From positions 1 through 64,000 of the forward strand of contig CANLNQ010000035.1 in assembly GCA_947492525.1 (NCBI GenBank): a stretch of DNA of 64,000 nt, read 5' to 3'. Shown one piece after another: positions 8,398 through 16,623 of the stretch. The translations under genes and the position numbers were made by a program. The notes beneath the pieces are model-generated. The model was given only the letters and a program-made list of their open reading frames with translations. It ran no database searches and was not told the origin of the DNA. The DNA comes from an uncultured Granulosicoccus sp. (GTDB taxonomy: Bacteria > Pseudomonadota > Gammaproteobacteria > Granulosicoccales > Granulosicoccaceae). Each line of letters opens with the position of its first letter. Within the stretch, counting starts at the first letter, position 1.

Positions 8398-9152
8398 TCG
8401 GCTTTGGACTCGGACTTCTGTCCATCGGGCGCAGTTGGGGTGTTGTGAACGCTCCCGTACCGTCACCCGACGATGCGCGAGCCCTGATTGATACGGCGTT
8501 AACACTGGGTGTTCGCTTCTTCGACACCGCACCAGCTTATGGGGCCAGCGAAGAGCTCTTTGGCAAGGTCCTAGCGCAGATGTCGCCCGAGCGCCGCGCC
8601 GAAGTCACTGTTGCAACCAAGATGGGAGAGTTTTGGGAAGGCGATGACCTCCCGACCCGAGTCTGTCATGAGTCCGGCGCTTTAGTAGACAGCATTGAGC
8701 GCAGCCTAAACTTGCTGGGCCAGATCGACATCCTCCAACTGCACAAGTCCAACCGCTCCGTCATCGAAAGCAGCGGACTGCGCGACGCTATCGACTTCGC
8801 TCGATCGAAGGGGATCACGAGCTTCGGAGCTTCCGTGTCGGACCTTGATTCGGCGCGCACTGCAATAGAGAGCGGGCTTTTTTCTTGGCTCCAGTTCCCC
8901 TACAACATTGAGAATAACCAGTTCGGCGTACTGGCCGTCGAGATGCGAGAGCGCGGGATGCGTGCGATGATCAACCGGCCGCTCGCCATGGGTAAGCTCG
9001 CCGATGGGCTGAAAAAGGGCTTCTCCTTCGTAGCCGCCGGGGGCTTCCCAGAAGGCAGCATACTGCTTTCTGGGACGGGCTCCGTGAAGCATCTGCTGCA
9101 GAATGTCGAGACCTTCCAGCGCCTAAATTCTCAGTCCGTAATTGATCTCTGA
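8394..9152 (+). CDS. Aldo/keto reductase family protein
   Basis: This 252-residue protein has the AKR N-terminal pattern: GFGLGLLSIGRSWGV, then FFDTAPAYGASEELFGKVL with the catalytic Asp and Tyr context, and VATKMGEF with the conserved Lys. IDILQLHKSN replaces the usual LQLH motif. It is shorter than the typical 310-330 residues, and the C-terminal NADP-binding loop is reduced. AKRs reduce carbonyls with NADPH; the substrate is unknown. The chosen ATG at 8394 overlaps the previous stop by four bases. A longer frame from 8229 would run through the upstream gene in another frame. Confidence 0.78.
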   Translation: MIGFGLGLLSIGRSWGVVNAPVPSPDDARALIDTALTLGVRFFDTAPAYGASEELFGKVLAQMSPERRAEVTVATKMGEFWEGDDLPTRVCHESGALVDSIERSLNLLGQIDILQLHKSNRSVIESSGLRDAIDFARSKGITSFGASVSDLDSARTAIESGLFSWLQFPYNIENNQFGVLAVEMRERGMRAMINRPLAMGKLADGLKKGFSFVAAGGFPEGSILLSGTGSVKHLLQNVETFQRLNSQSVIDL

Positions 9153-9154
9153 CG

Positions 9155-10042
9155 ATGTGGGTCTATTGGGGGTTGGGGGCTGGCGTGATACTCGGCCTCT
9201 ACGACTACTGGACCAAGAAGGGCATGGAGGGCAACGGCGTGATGGCCGTTGTTTTCTGGTCCTCGCTCTTCGGCGCGCTCGCGTGGATCGCCGCCTTTTT
9301 GCCCATCACCACAGGAACCGGCCTGCATGTGCGAATTCAGGACAGCGGTTTCAAGGATCAGCTCCTCATCCTCTTCAAGGGGCTCATGATGACTGGGTCA
9401 TGGATCTTCGCCTATTACTCGGTGCGGGAACTGCCTATGTCCTTCTCCGGGGCCATGCGCGCCTCAGGACCAGTCTGGACCCTTGTGGGGGGGGGGCTCG
9501 TATTTGGGGAGTTCCTGACCCCGATCCAACTGGCTGCAGTACTGACTTCGGTACTTGCCTATTTCATGCTCTCGCAGATCGGCAAGCGCGAGGGCGTCAC
9601 CGTCACCAGGAGTCTGCCGATCCTAATGATGCTCCTGGCCACAATCCTTTCAGCCATGGTCACCGTTTACGACAAATGGTTGGTTCAGGTCATCGGGATC
9701 TCCACGAACGACGTGCAGGCCTGGTCAGCTATTCACCGCTGCATACTTGCCGGTCTGATCATGTTGTGGTTCTGCCGTGGAGGCCGGGGGCCGAAGGTGC
9801 CCTCCTGGTCCATCTGGATCCCGCTCATCGGCATCTCTTGGGTCGGTGCGGAGTGGGTCTATTTCCTCGCCATCCGGGACCCTGATGCCAATGTGACCTA
9901 CCTGTCGATCTTCCGACGCGCGAGCCTGATCGTAGGCTTCCTGCTGTCAGTATTTCTGATTGGGGAGAAGAATGTCGGCCGCAAATTCGTGGTAATCCTG
10001 ATCTTGCTGACATCGACAATCACGTTAGTCCTGCAGATGTGA
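9155..10042 (+). CDS. EamA/DMT-superfamily transporter
   Basis: The 295-residue product is almost entirely hydrophobic, with about ten predicted membrane helices in two halves, as in drug/metabolite transporters of the EamA type. The first helix is YWGLGAGVILGLYDYW, the mid-protein join lies near residue 148, and the protein ends in IGEKNVGRKFVVILILLTS. It starts two bases after the aldo/keto reductase stop and closes the four-gene operon. It probably exports or imports the product of the two redox enzymes. A weak CCGGGC/GCCCGG hairpin at 10052-10070 follows without a T-run. Confidence 0.78.
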   Translation: MWVYWGLGAGVILGLYDYWTKKGMEGNGVMAVVFWSSLFGALAWIAAFLPITTGTGLHVRIQDSGFKDQLLILFKGLMMTGSWIFAYYSVRELPMSFSGAMRASGPVWTLVGGGLVFGEFLTPIQLAAVLTSVLAYFMLSQIGKREGVTVTRSLPILMMLLATILSAMVTVYDKWLVQVIGISTNDVQAWSAIHRCILAGLIMLWFCRGGRGPKVPSWSIWIPLIGISWVGAEWVYFLAIRDPDANVTYLSIFRRASLIVGFLLSVFLIGEKNVGRKFVVILILLTSTITLVLQM

Positions 10043-10203
10043 GAGTCGCTGCCGGGCACGGCGAGCCCGGGCGAAGCGGCAATTGTGCATGAATCCGGCA
10101 ATCCGAGATCGCAATCGCTAGAATCTATCAACAAGGGCTAGGGAAGCGCTCGTTCCTCCTACCTCTCTGTGCAACGTCAGCTGGTGGTGGCTACCACCAC
10201 ATA

Positions 10204-11109
10204 GTGGAGCGAGAGGTGCAACGCTGCGCAAATAATTGTCGCCAAGGGCCGGTTCAAGCTGCTGCAGGCCTCCAAGTCAGCAAACGCAGCGTTCTAACGT
10301 ACAATCTGATCCGTTTCTTGAGGGCTACCTCTATACGCGATGAAACTTTACGCGAAGGACTCATGCAGGTTGGCGCTGTAGCCCAGAGGGAAGACTTAGC
10401 AACAACATCAAGTAAGCCTCGTTACTATCTGAAGGCTGACTTTGCCAGTCTATTTGATCCGAAATTGACAGGCGATGATCTTGCATCGGCCATTGAGCAG
10501 TGGCAAATAGCGAACCTTTCTGCATCATCCCTAGCCAGACTTAGACTGGCCAGTGGCGGTGCAGTGTCCTCTGGGCAAAGAGTGCCAGTTCTCTTACCTA
10601 ATGGTGAAACGCGGCAAATGGCATTCGGACCGAGCTCAGATATCAGCAAGGCAGTCGTGGAGAGCTTCGCTATTAGATTTCTCGAAAGCCCAGCAGTCTT
10701 GTGGATCAGTGAAAGCGGGAATAAAGCAGTCGCAAGTGATGAGGCCTTGGCTAAAAGCATCGGTCTAAACATAAATGTGGATAAGGATCTACCTGACATC
10801 ATTTTAGCTGATGTGGGCAACGAGGAGATCCTGATCGTGTTCGTGGAAGTTGTAGCGTCTGACGGCCCTGTCTCTGCTAGACGAAAAGCGGCGCTGTTGA
10901 AGCTAACCGATGAAGCAGGCTTTGAGAGAAGCCATGTGACATTCGTGACGGCGTATATGGATAGGGAAAATAGCGCATTTAAGAAGACGATCTCTTCGCT
11001 TGCATGGGGTACGTTCGCATGGTTTGTTTCAGAACCAAGTCAACTAATTGCACTATCTAAAGAAGGTGATCAAACAGTTCGAAAGCTACACGATTGGCTC
11101 ACCCAATAG
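10204..11109 (+). CDS. BsuBI/PstI-type type II restriction endonuclease
   Basis: The C-terminal half of this 301-residue protein matches the BsuBI/PstI endonuclease family: LPDIILADV (PD at 197-198), IVFVEVVASDGPVSARRK (E215 with a basic cluster), VTFVTAYMDR (246-254) and LAWGTFAWFVSEP. These form the divergent PD-(D/E)xK core that cuts double-stranded DNA. PstI and BsuBI are somewhat longer, so a few N-terminal residues may be missing or the start may be wrong. GTG 10204 lies directly after a perfect GTGGTGG/CCACCAC hairpin (10184-10200), an awkward position for translation. No cognate adenine methyltransferase is visible in the window, which is unusual for an active enzyme. Confidence 0.78.
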   Translation: MEREVQRCANNCRQGPVQAAAGLQVSKRSVLTYNLIRFLRATSIRDETLREGLMQVGAVAQREDLATTSSKPRYYLKADFASLFDPKLTGDDLASAIEQWQIANLSASSLARLRLASGGAVSSGQRVPVLLPNGETRQMAFGPSSDISKAVVESFAIRFLESPAVLWISESGNKAVASDEALAKSIGLNINVDKDLPDIILADVGNEEILIVFVEVVASDGPVSARRKAALLKLTDEAGFERSHVTFVTAYMDRENSAFKKTISSLAWGTFAWFVSEPSQLIALSKEGDQTVRKLHDWLTQ

Positions 11110-11252
11110 TCGACTCACAGAGGGTGTGTGCAATGGGGTGGACGCTCACGACAGCCGCGGGGCTTTCAGGATATGTGTAAAAAGTAGTAACCTCAGAAAT
11201 CACGACTTACTTGCTCCTGACAAAGGGGTTGAAAGATATAGCCCTGGTAGCC

Positions 11253-12239
11253 TCAACGTTCTCTTGCCTGACATAGCACACGATCGTCGGCTCGCTTATC
11301 CGCGTAAGAGGCTATCAGCTCGATGATCGTTTTATCGCCCACCTTGTAGCGCTGCTCGATCACGGCATCTGCATGCGTTTTCCTGAATTCACTGATCAGT
11401 GCTTCCGCCTCCCAGATCGCCATGAATTGACGCGAGGATGAGGGCTGCCAATCCAGTCTCTCCCCCATGGGCAGTGTCTTTGCCTCACACAGGACACTGA
11501 CAGCACCGGGGAAATCCTTGAAGCCGACCGGTCGAGCCAGCCCGATGGCATCCAGCACCGTTTCCACTGGCTTCGTGGCGGCCTTCTTTCTGGACGAAGT
11601 TTTTTTCTTCGATCGCGTCTTTTTCGCCGCCGGTCGTTTCGACTTCGCAGGCGGTACAGGCTTGGGCGCCTGATCCAGTTGTGTCGCTCGGTGCTGGGCC
11701 ATCAGACGCGAGACCGTGGCCGGGTGCACCCCGAACAATCGGGCCGCATCGGCGGCGCTCTTCTTTCCCGTGCTGACCAACTCGACCACTTCCTGTTGTT
11801 GTCCAGGTGTCAGCTTCGGACGACGGCCGCCAATGCGTCCAGCTTTTCGCGCCTCGTCCAGGCCGACGCGGGTCCGCTCACGAAGTAGGGATCGTTCGAA
11901 TTCAGCGAACGAGCCCACCATGTGCATCATCATCCGACCGGCCGAGGTGGTGGTGTCGATCGCTTCGGTCAGGCTCTGGAAGTGGGCACCGGCCTGATCG
12001 ATCGTCTCCAGCACCAGCAACAGATCCTTCAAGGAGCGTGAGAGCCGATCCAGTTTCCAGACCACGAGCACATCATCCTTTCGAAGCTGACCCAGCAGCT
12101 CTTGCAGCTTGGGGCGCTCCCAGCGACCGCCGGAGGCCTTCTCCTGGAACACCCGGTCGCACTTCGCCGCCTTGAGCGCCTTGCGCTGAGCGGTAGTGTC
12201 CTGATCCTGGGTCGAGACGCGTGCATAGCCGAGTCGCAT
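11253..12239 (-). CDS. Serine recombinase (resolvase/invertase) with Lys-rich linker and extra C-terminal domain
   Basis: Residues 1-140 form the catalytic domain: RLGYARVSTQDQ with nucleophile Ser9, VVWKLDRLSRSLKDL, and FAEFERSLLRERTRVGL at the start of the long E helix. A helix-turn-helix follows (about 150-190, KSAADAARLFGVHPATVSRL). This is a complete Tn3/Pin-type recombinase of about 190 residues. Unusually it continues through a Lys/Ala/Pro-rich linker (about 196-232) into about 95 extra residues with no family I recognise. The start is ATG 12239, 3 bases from a perfect inverted repeat that may be its operator or crossover site. Confidence 0.85.
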   Translation of the reverse strand: MRLGYARVSTQDQDTTAQRKALKAAKCDRVFQEKASGGRWERPKLQELLGQLRKDDVLVVWKLDRLSRSLKDLLLVLETIDQAGAHFQSLTEAIDTTTSAGRMMMHMVGSFAEFERSLLRERTRVGLDEARKAGRIGGRRPKLTPGQQQEVVELVSTGKKSAADAARLFGVHPATVSRLMAQHRATQLDQAPKPVPPAKSKRPAAKKTRSKKKTSSRKKAATKPVETVLDAIGLARPVGFKDFPGAVSVLCEAKTLPMGERLDWQPSSSRQFMAIWEAEALISEFRKTHADAVIEQRYKVGDKTIIELIASYADKRADDRVLCQARER

Positions 12240-12241
12240 GG

Positions 12242-12289
12242 TGCAATAACCTGTTGCAATTCGAATTCATTATGCAACAGGTTATTGCA
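12242..12289. repeat. Perfect 17-bp inverted repeat upstream of the recombinase
   Basis: TGCAATAACCTGTTGCA (12242-12258) is repeated exactly in inverted orientation at 12273-12289, with a 14-bp spacer that itself contains TTCGAA and GAATTC palindromes. It sits 3 bases before the recombinase start codon. This placement suits a dimeric binding site for the recombinase, serving as crossover site, operator or both. Confidence 0.6.
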
Positions 12290-12387
12290 ACAAACAAGGT
12301 CCTCTGAAACCTTGATGTGACTTTGATTGGTATTTGGCGGTCAATCTTGATCGCTAAATGGCGCGTTCGCAGGACTATGCATCGGTT

Positions 12388-12969
12388 TCATGCACGGATG
12401 GCTGTACGCTCAAGGGTGCGATAAATAGTCGGGCGTGAGACGGAGAACAGCTCGGCCAGGTCACTGACACTGTAGTCGCCGGTGTCGTACATCTTGCGCA
12501 ACTCACGTTGCTGCTTCTCCGAGAGCTTGGGCTTCTTGCCACGCAGTTTGCCTTTGGCACGGGCGATCTTCATGCCCTCGCGGGTGCGCATCCTGATCAG
12601 GTCGGATTCGAACTCGGCGAAGGTGGCGAGGATGTTGAAAAACATCTTTCCCATCGGATCGGTTGGATCATAGACCGATCCGCCGAGTGCGAGTTTGATG
12701 CCGCGCTTGGCGAGGCTGTCGGCAATCTCGCGAGCATCTGGCACCGAGCGGGCCAGTCGATCGAGTTTGGTAACAACCAGTGTGTCACCGGTGCGCACGG
12801 CAGCCAGGGCCTGATCCAGACCCGGCCGGTCTCGGTTGCGACCGGTCAATCCATGATCTGCATAGATGTGATCGGACGCGACATCGAGGTCAGCCAAGGC
12901 AGCGCGCTGAGCTGCCAGATCTTGTTTGTCGGTTGAGCAGCGGGCATAGCCGATTCGGGTGTTTTTCAT
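12388..12969 (-). CDS. Serine resolvase of the transposon
   Basis: From ATG 12969 the protein has 193 residues. It starts RIGYARCSTDKQDL with nucleophile Ser12, then has GDTLVVTKLDRLARS and FAEFESDLIRMRTREGM, and ends in a helix-turn-helix (YSVSDLAELFSVSRPTIYRTL). It would resolve cointegrates formed during replicative transposition. The longer frame from 12999 adds ten residues not typical of resolvases. The 97-bp gap to the divergent transposase gene contains related GTACGGTA and TATCGTACC half-sites (near 12980 and 13012), a plausible res/operator region. Confidence 0.9.
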   Translation of the reverse strand: MKNTRIGYARCSTDKQDLAAQRAALADLDVASDHIYADHGLTGRNRDRPGLDQALAAVRTGDTLVVTKLDRLARSVPDAREIADSLAKRGIKLALGGSVYDPTDPMGKMFFNILATFAEFESDLIRMRTREGMKIARAKGKLRGKKPKLSEKQQRELRKMYDTGDYSVSDLAELFSVSRPTIYRTLERTAIRA

Positions 12970-13066
12970 GGCGATTTTGTACGGTAGCCCTCCCTTCAAT
13001 GGGAATTATATCGTACCATTCTAATGAAACACATTTGCGTCAACGAATCCGCAGGAGGCTCATGCC

Positions 13067-14560
13067 ATGTCCGAGCGTCCGTTGGTCGATCCCCTATCGG
13101 ACAGCCTGGCAGGCCTGTCCGAAGAGCAGCGCGTCGAGGCGATGCGCCGATTCAACCTGCTGAGGCCACATGTCGAGGATGGCGTTTCTCTGGTTGAAAC
13201 AGCCCGCGCCGCAGATACGCCGCTAAGAACCCTTCAGCGATGGGCGGCACAGTATTTCTCCGGCGGCCTTGCAGGTCTGGTGCGCTCACGCCGATCCGAC
13301 GCTCGACAGAGGAAAATGCCAGCCGCCCTTGTCGAACTCATTGAGGGGCTCGCGCTGCAAAAGCCGCGATTATCAGCGGCGACCATTCATCGGCGTGTGA
13401 CTCCCATCGCTGAGGCGCACCACTGGCAGGCTCCTTCCTATGCCGCCGTTCATGCAATCATTCATGAGCTCGACCCCGCACTCCTGACCCTTGCCCATGA
13501 GGGCGCTGCCGCTTACCGGGATCGCTTTGAATTGATCTATCGCCATCGGGCCGAACGACCGAACGATCTCTGGCAAGCGGATCACACCCTGCTCGACATC
13601 CTCGTCCTCGATGCGAACGGACAACCCGTCCGTCCCTGGCTGAGCATTGTGCTCGACGATCATTCTCGAGCCGTCGCAGGCTACACGGTCTTTGTCGGTG
13701 CACCTTCCGCTATCCAGACCGCGCTTGCCTTGCGCCAGGCGATCTGGCGTAAAGAGACGCCCTCGTGGCCGGTCTGTGGATTACCAGATGCGCTCTATAC
13801 CGATCACGGCAGTGACTTCACCAGCCAGCATATCGAACAGGTTGCCGCTGACTTGCACATCGAGCTCATCTATTCGACCGTTGGGCGACCGCAGGGGCGC
13901 GGCAAAATCGAGCGCTTTTTCGGGACACTCAACACCGAGCTATTGCCGGAACTGCCGGGCGCTTTGCTGCAGGGCAAGCCGGGAACTCCGCCACGTCTAT
14001 CGATCGGCGAACTCGACGCGGCAATCCGGACCTTTACGCTCAGCGTCTACAACACGCGAATTCACAGCGAGATCGGTCAGTCTCCCAATGACGCATGGCG
14101 GGCCGATGGTTGGCTTCCCCGCATGCCGGAAAGCCTTGAAGCACTCGATCTTCTGCTGGTGATGGTCGTACAGAGCCGTCTGGTGCGCCGCGACGGCATC
14201 CGGTTTCAGGGACTGCGCTACACCGATCCGACCCTTGCCGCCTATGTCGGTGAGAGCGTTGCCATCCGCTACGATCCTCGCGACATTACTGAAATTCGTG
14301 TCTTTTACCAAAACCGATTTCTGTGCCGGGCTGTCAGTGCGGATCACGCACACCGCACGATCTCTCTCAAGGACATCCAGCAGGCACGCGTCGCCCGACG
14401 CAAGGCGCTGCGCGTTGAAATTGCTGCTCGAACCCGTCAGTTGATCGAGTTTCTGCCTGATCCGCCCTCTTCAGTGTCCGACGCTGAGCCAAAGCCCAAG
14501 GAACCTTCGCAGCCGTCCTCGCCACGGCTCGTCCTGTATGAAGAGGACAAGAAACCATGA
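13067..14560 (+). CDS. Transposase TniA-like (DDE, Mu-type C-terminal domain)
   Basis: The 497-residue enzyme has an N-terminal helix-turn-helix region (about 45-85, ARAADTPLRTLQRWAAQYFS) and an RNase H-like core. The catalytic triad is D172 (WQADHTLLD), D246 (YTDHGSDFTS) and E282 (GRGKIERFFGT), giving the canonical 35-residue D-E gap. A Mu-type beta-barrel follows (GLRYTDPTLAAYVGESVAIRY). Such proteins perform strand transfer with an ATPase partner that selects the target. ATG 13067 follows a GCAGGAGGC ribosome site. The stop overlaps the ATPase start by four bases. Confidence 0.92.
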   Translation: MSERPLVDPLSDSLAGLSEEQRVEAMRRFNLLRPHVEDGVSLVETARAADTPLRTLQRWAAQYFSGGLAGLVRSRRSDARQRKMPAALVELIEGLALQKPRLSAATIHRRVTPIAEAHHWQAPSYAAVHAIIHELDPALLTLAHEGAAAYRDRFELIYRHRAERPNDLWQADHTLLDILVLDANGQPVRPWLSIVLDDHSRAVAGYTVFVGAPSAIQTALALRQAIWRKETPSWPVCGLPDALYTDHGSDFTSQHIEQVAADLHIELIYSTVGRPQGRGKIERFFGTLNTELLPELPGALLQGKPGTPPRLSIGELDAAIRTFTLSVYNTRIHSEIGQSPNDAWRADGWLPRMPESLEALDLLLVMVVQSRLVRRDGIRFQGLRYTDPTLAAYVGESVAIRYDPRDITEIRVFYQNRFLCRAVSADHAHRTISLKDIQQARVARRKALRVEIAARTRQLIEFLPDPPSSVSDAEPKPKEPSQPSSPRLVLYEEDKKP

Positions 14561-15381
14561 CACGGATTACCCGCCGCACAGGCACATTCATCGTCACGCA
14601 CGAGCACCGGCGTTTCGTCGAGTTCGCCGATACGGTGCGTCGAAATGCCACGATCGGGCTTTGCCATGGCAGGGCAGGCGTCGGCAAGACCCTGTCCGCC
14701 CGACGCTATGCCCAATGGGATTTGATCGAGCCTCTCGTCACGCAGTGGGGGCGGCGCGATCCTTCTGATGCAAAGGTCTATGCCGCAGCAGCGCGCGCCC
14801 GCACGCTCTTTTTCACAGCCCCCATCAGCGGAGCCATTACCGCGCTGCGCAAAGAGATCACTCCCCTGATCACCAGGATTGGCATCTGTATCGATTATCA
14901 CCTCGAAGTACCGCAGGCAGGTCGTCATCCACAGACACTTGGGCTGATCGAATTGATCATCGTCGACGAGGCCGAACGTCTGACGACGGGCGGGCTCGAA
15001 TATCTGCGCGACCAGTTCGACCGCAGCGAGACCGGGCTGATTCTGATCGGGATGCCCGGCATCGAGAAACGTCTGTCTCATTATCCGCAGCTCTACAGTC
15101 GCGTTGGCTTCGCCCACGAATATCTGACGTTATCGAAAGAAGAGATGCAGTTTGTGTTGTCTCGGCACTGGAAGAAGTTCGGGCTTGAACTGGACGATGC
15201 GGATTTCACCGACACCCGTGCCGCCAGCACCATCATTCGACTCACCGGCGGAAATTTTCGGCTCCTGCAGCGACTTTTCATGCAGATCGAACGCGTCCTG
15301 CGCATCAACGAGGTCCCCATGATTACCGAGGAAGTTGTTGAAGCCGCAGCGCAGGCTCTGGTCATCGGAGGCGCCAATTAG
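14557..15381 (+). CDS. Transposition ATPase TniB-like (AAA family)
   Basis: The 274-residue protein has Walker A GRAGVGKT (38-45) and Walker B LIIVDEAERL, followed by a sensor-1-like LILIGMPG. It belongs with TniB, Tn552 p271 and the MuB/TnsC-like AAA regulators that bind target DNA and activate the transposase. Translational coupling to the transposase (ATGA overlap) agrees with this. The last codons and stop lie inside the right terminal inverted repeat. Confidence 0.9.
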   Translation: MTRITRRTGTFIVTHEHRRFVEFADTVRRNATIGLCHGRAGVGKTLSARRYAQWDLIEPLVTQWGRRDPSDAKVYAAAARARTLFFTAPISGAITALRKEITPLITRIGICIDYHLEVPQAGRHPQTLGLIELIIVDEAERLTTGGLEYLRDQFDRSETGLILIGMPGIEKRLSHYPQLYSRVGFAHEYLTLSKEEMQFVLSRHWKKFGLELDDADFTDTRAASTIIRLTGGNFRLLQRLFMQIERVLRINEVPMITEEVVEAAAQALVIGGAN

Positions 15382-15425
15382 CGATCAAGATTTACCGCCA
15401 TATAACGATCAAAGTCACACCTTGA

Positions 15426-15936
15426 TCTGGCGCGGGTGTGCAAAAGCCCGGAAATCGTTGCACAAACGACCGTTTGCACAACTCGCCAAAGCAAGGGTCA
15501 ACGCAGGACTAGGCATCGTATGCCAAGCGTCATTTTGGACTTCATGGATGTGTGAACGGACGATGTCCATGCTCACTGCTGGTCGTCTGGATTGTGCCCA
15601 ATACAATTTGAGCGGGTAAACGTAACTTAACTCAGTGTGTGTGCCGTAGCAGTATTCAACGGGCAACAGGATGTTGTCTGTCTGGATACGAGAAGCTACA
15701 GAAGTGATGGAGATAATGGCCCTCCGGTGTCTGCCTGCAGGGGTCGGCATCAAACGACCATTGAGCGGCTTTAGCTAAAGACTGTGGTCGTGAGCGTTGA
15801 TGGAAAAGGTGTAGCCAAGAGCTGCATCAGGTATGGATCAGAAAGACGAACACCAGTGAACCCTTATTCAGGTGTCGAAACTAATTGGATGTCATCAAAA
15901 CCGAGGGCAAACATTGGCTTTCGGCTGGAACAATGG
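15426..15936. other. Gene-free stretch, probably the body of a decayed group II intron
   Basis: No coding region is supported. Near the left edge, TTGCACAA occurs twice as a direct repeat (about 15458-15481). From about 15780 the sequence has the feel of intron domains I-III: an AACCGAGGGCAAACATTGG segment precedes the clear domain V at 15937. A GTGTGC at about 15638 could be a 5' intron end, but this is only a guess. Confidence 0.35.
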
Positions 15937-16010
15937 GAGCGCAGTGAGTCGAGAGGTTCATGCTGCGTTCTGAGAGAAGCTGAGGGTGAGATTCCCTCGG
16001 CTTACTCACC
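15937..16010 (+). ncRNA. Group II intron relic: domains V and VI
   Basis: Bases 15937-15970 form a 34-nt domain V. GAGCGCAG pairs with CTGCGTTC, followed by an internal bulge, a second stem, and a GAGA loop. The catalytic AGC sits in its normal place. Bases 15976-16005 form domain VI, pairing AAGCTGAGGG with CCCTCGGCTT, followed by an unpaired A near the 3' side. No reverse transcriptase is encoded to the left, so this is an ORF-less or deleted intron. It differs in sequence from the intron end at 5-75. Confidence 0.7.
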
Positions 16011-16030
16011 CCGCTACTGCTGGGGAGGTT

Positions 16031-16195
16031 CACACTCAACGGCCGGATACCCGGCAGCTTTCAGATCAAGCAGGGCGAACGGACCCGAATACGCATTATC
16101 AATGCTGCAAACGCGCGGATCTTGACCCTGGATTTCTTGCCGGACATCAGCCTTGGATCATTGCACTAGACGGGAAGCCGGTCACGCCGCACTAA
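16031..16195 (+). pseudogene. Fragment of a multicopper oxidase gene, frameshifted
   Basis: One frame reads TLNGRIPGSFQIKQGERTRI then RIINAANARILTLDF. A second frame continues GHQPWIIALDGKPVTPH before a stop. Both match the intact oxidase at 18810 (TINGQVPDSFRVKQGERIRL and HRPWIVALDGQPVTPH). The fragment covers only the start of the second cupredoxin domain, has a frameshift near 16130, and lacks all copper-ligand motifs. Confidence 0.75.
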
Positions 16196-16330
16196 CCTCC
16201 CAACAAGCGCGTCATGTTGGGTCCGTGAATACAAGCAGTTGCCGAACGCCCCGTCGCGATGCTTTGCTCATTGACGATCGCGTCTGGCTCACTGTTGACC
16301 ACTCATATTGGCGCAACGGATTCTTACCGT

Positions 16331-16435
16331 TCACATCAGCGCGCGCGGTGCGAGCGACAGAATCATCGGCGCTGCTCTTAAGGCCGTGGACCAGCCCCGA
16401 CCCAACGCCACGCCAGCTGCCAGTATGGCACTCAT
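16331..16435 (-). pseudogene. Degenerate copy of the small membrane protein encoded at 22451
   Basis: The remaining frame (MSAILAAGVALGRGWS, then AAPMILSLAPRALM) matches the C-terminal half of the 88-residue protein at 22451 (LVAGVAILGAG, AAPIILALAPCALM). The cysteine codon after ALM has become a TGA stop, and homology continues a little beyond it. The N-terminal half is absent. Its ATG overlaps the stop of the upstream gene. Confidence 0.6.
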
Positions 16436-16623
16436 TCTTTTCCCTGATCGGTATCCGGACCCGAGCCTGTTCTTTTGGTCCCTTTCCTGTTGCCGGGAAA
16501 AACGTACTTCACCAGAGCCGCTATCGACAGCACCAGCAGGACGATCACCAGGAGCCAGACAATTCCCATGGCCCACATCATTCCACCGCCCATCATGTCG
16601 CTATTCATCATTCCACCGTTCAT
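16432..16623 (-). CDS. Small Met-rich single-pass membrane protein
   Basis: From ATG 16623 the product has 63 residues. It has a Met/Gly/Asn-rich N-terminus (MNGGMMNSDMMGGGMMWAM), one strongly hydrophobic helix (about 18-40) and a basic, polar tail. Met-rich segments of this kind often bind Cu(I), and similar small proteins occur in copper gene clusters, but no function is established here. The longer frame from 16734 adds an unrelated N-terminus. A perfect ACGGACCA/TGGTCCGT hairpin lies upstream at 16672-16691. Confidence 0.55.
   Translation of the reverse strand: MNGGMMNSDMMGGGMMWAMGIVWLLVIVLLVLSIAALVKYVFPGNRKGTKRTGSGPDTDQGKE

Larger units (their letters stand above)
12316..15419. mobile_element. 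Complete Tn552/Tn5053-like transposon with terminal repeats and target duplication
   Basis: The element starts TGTGACTTTGAT and ends in the complementary sequence. Its 49-bp terminal inverted repeats (12316-12364 and 15371-15419) match at 44 positions. It is flanked by a perfect 6-bp direct repeat CCTTGA (12310-12315 and 15420-15425), as expected for a recent single insertion. Inside are a serine resolvase, a DDE transposase with a Mu-type C-terminal region and an AAA ATPase, the minimal set for this family. There is no passenger gene. Confidence 0.9.

Noticed and set aside
15458-15481. TTGCACAA direct repeat as an origin iteron
   Set aside because: Only two copies, no replication gene and no AT-rich region nearby.
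15784-16125. 113-codon frame running through the intron domains
   Set aside because: It crosses domain V/VI and reads the oxidase fragment in the wrong frame.
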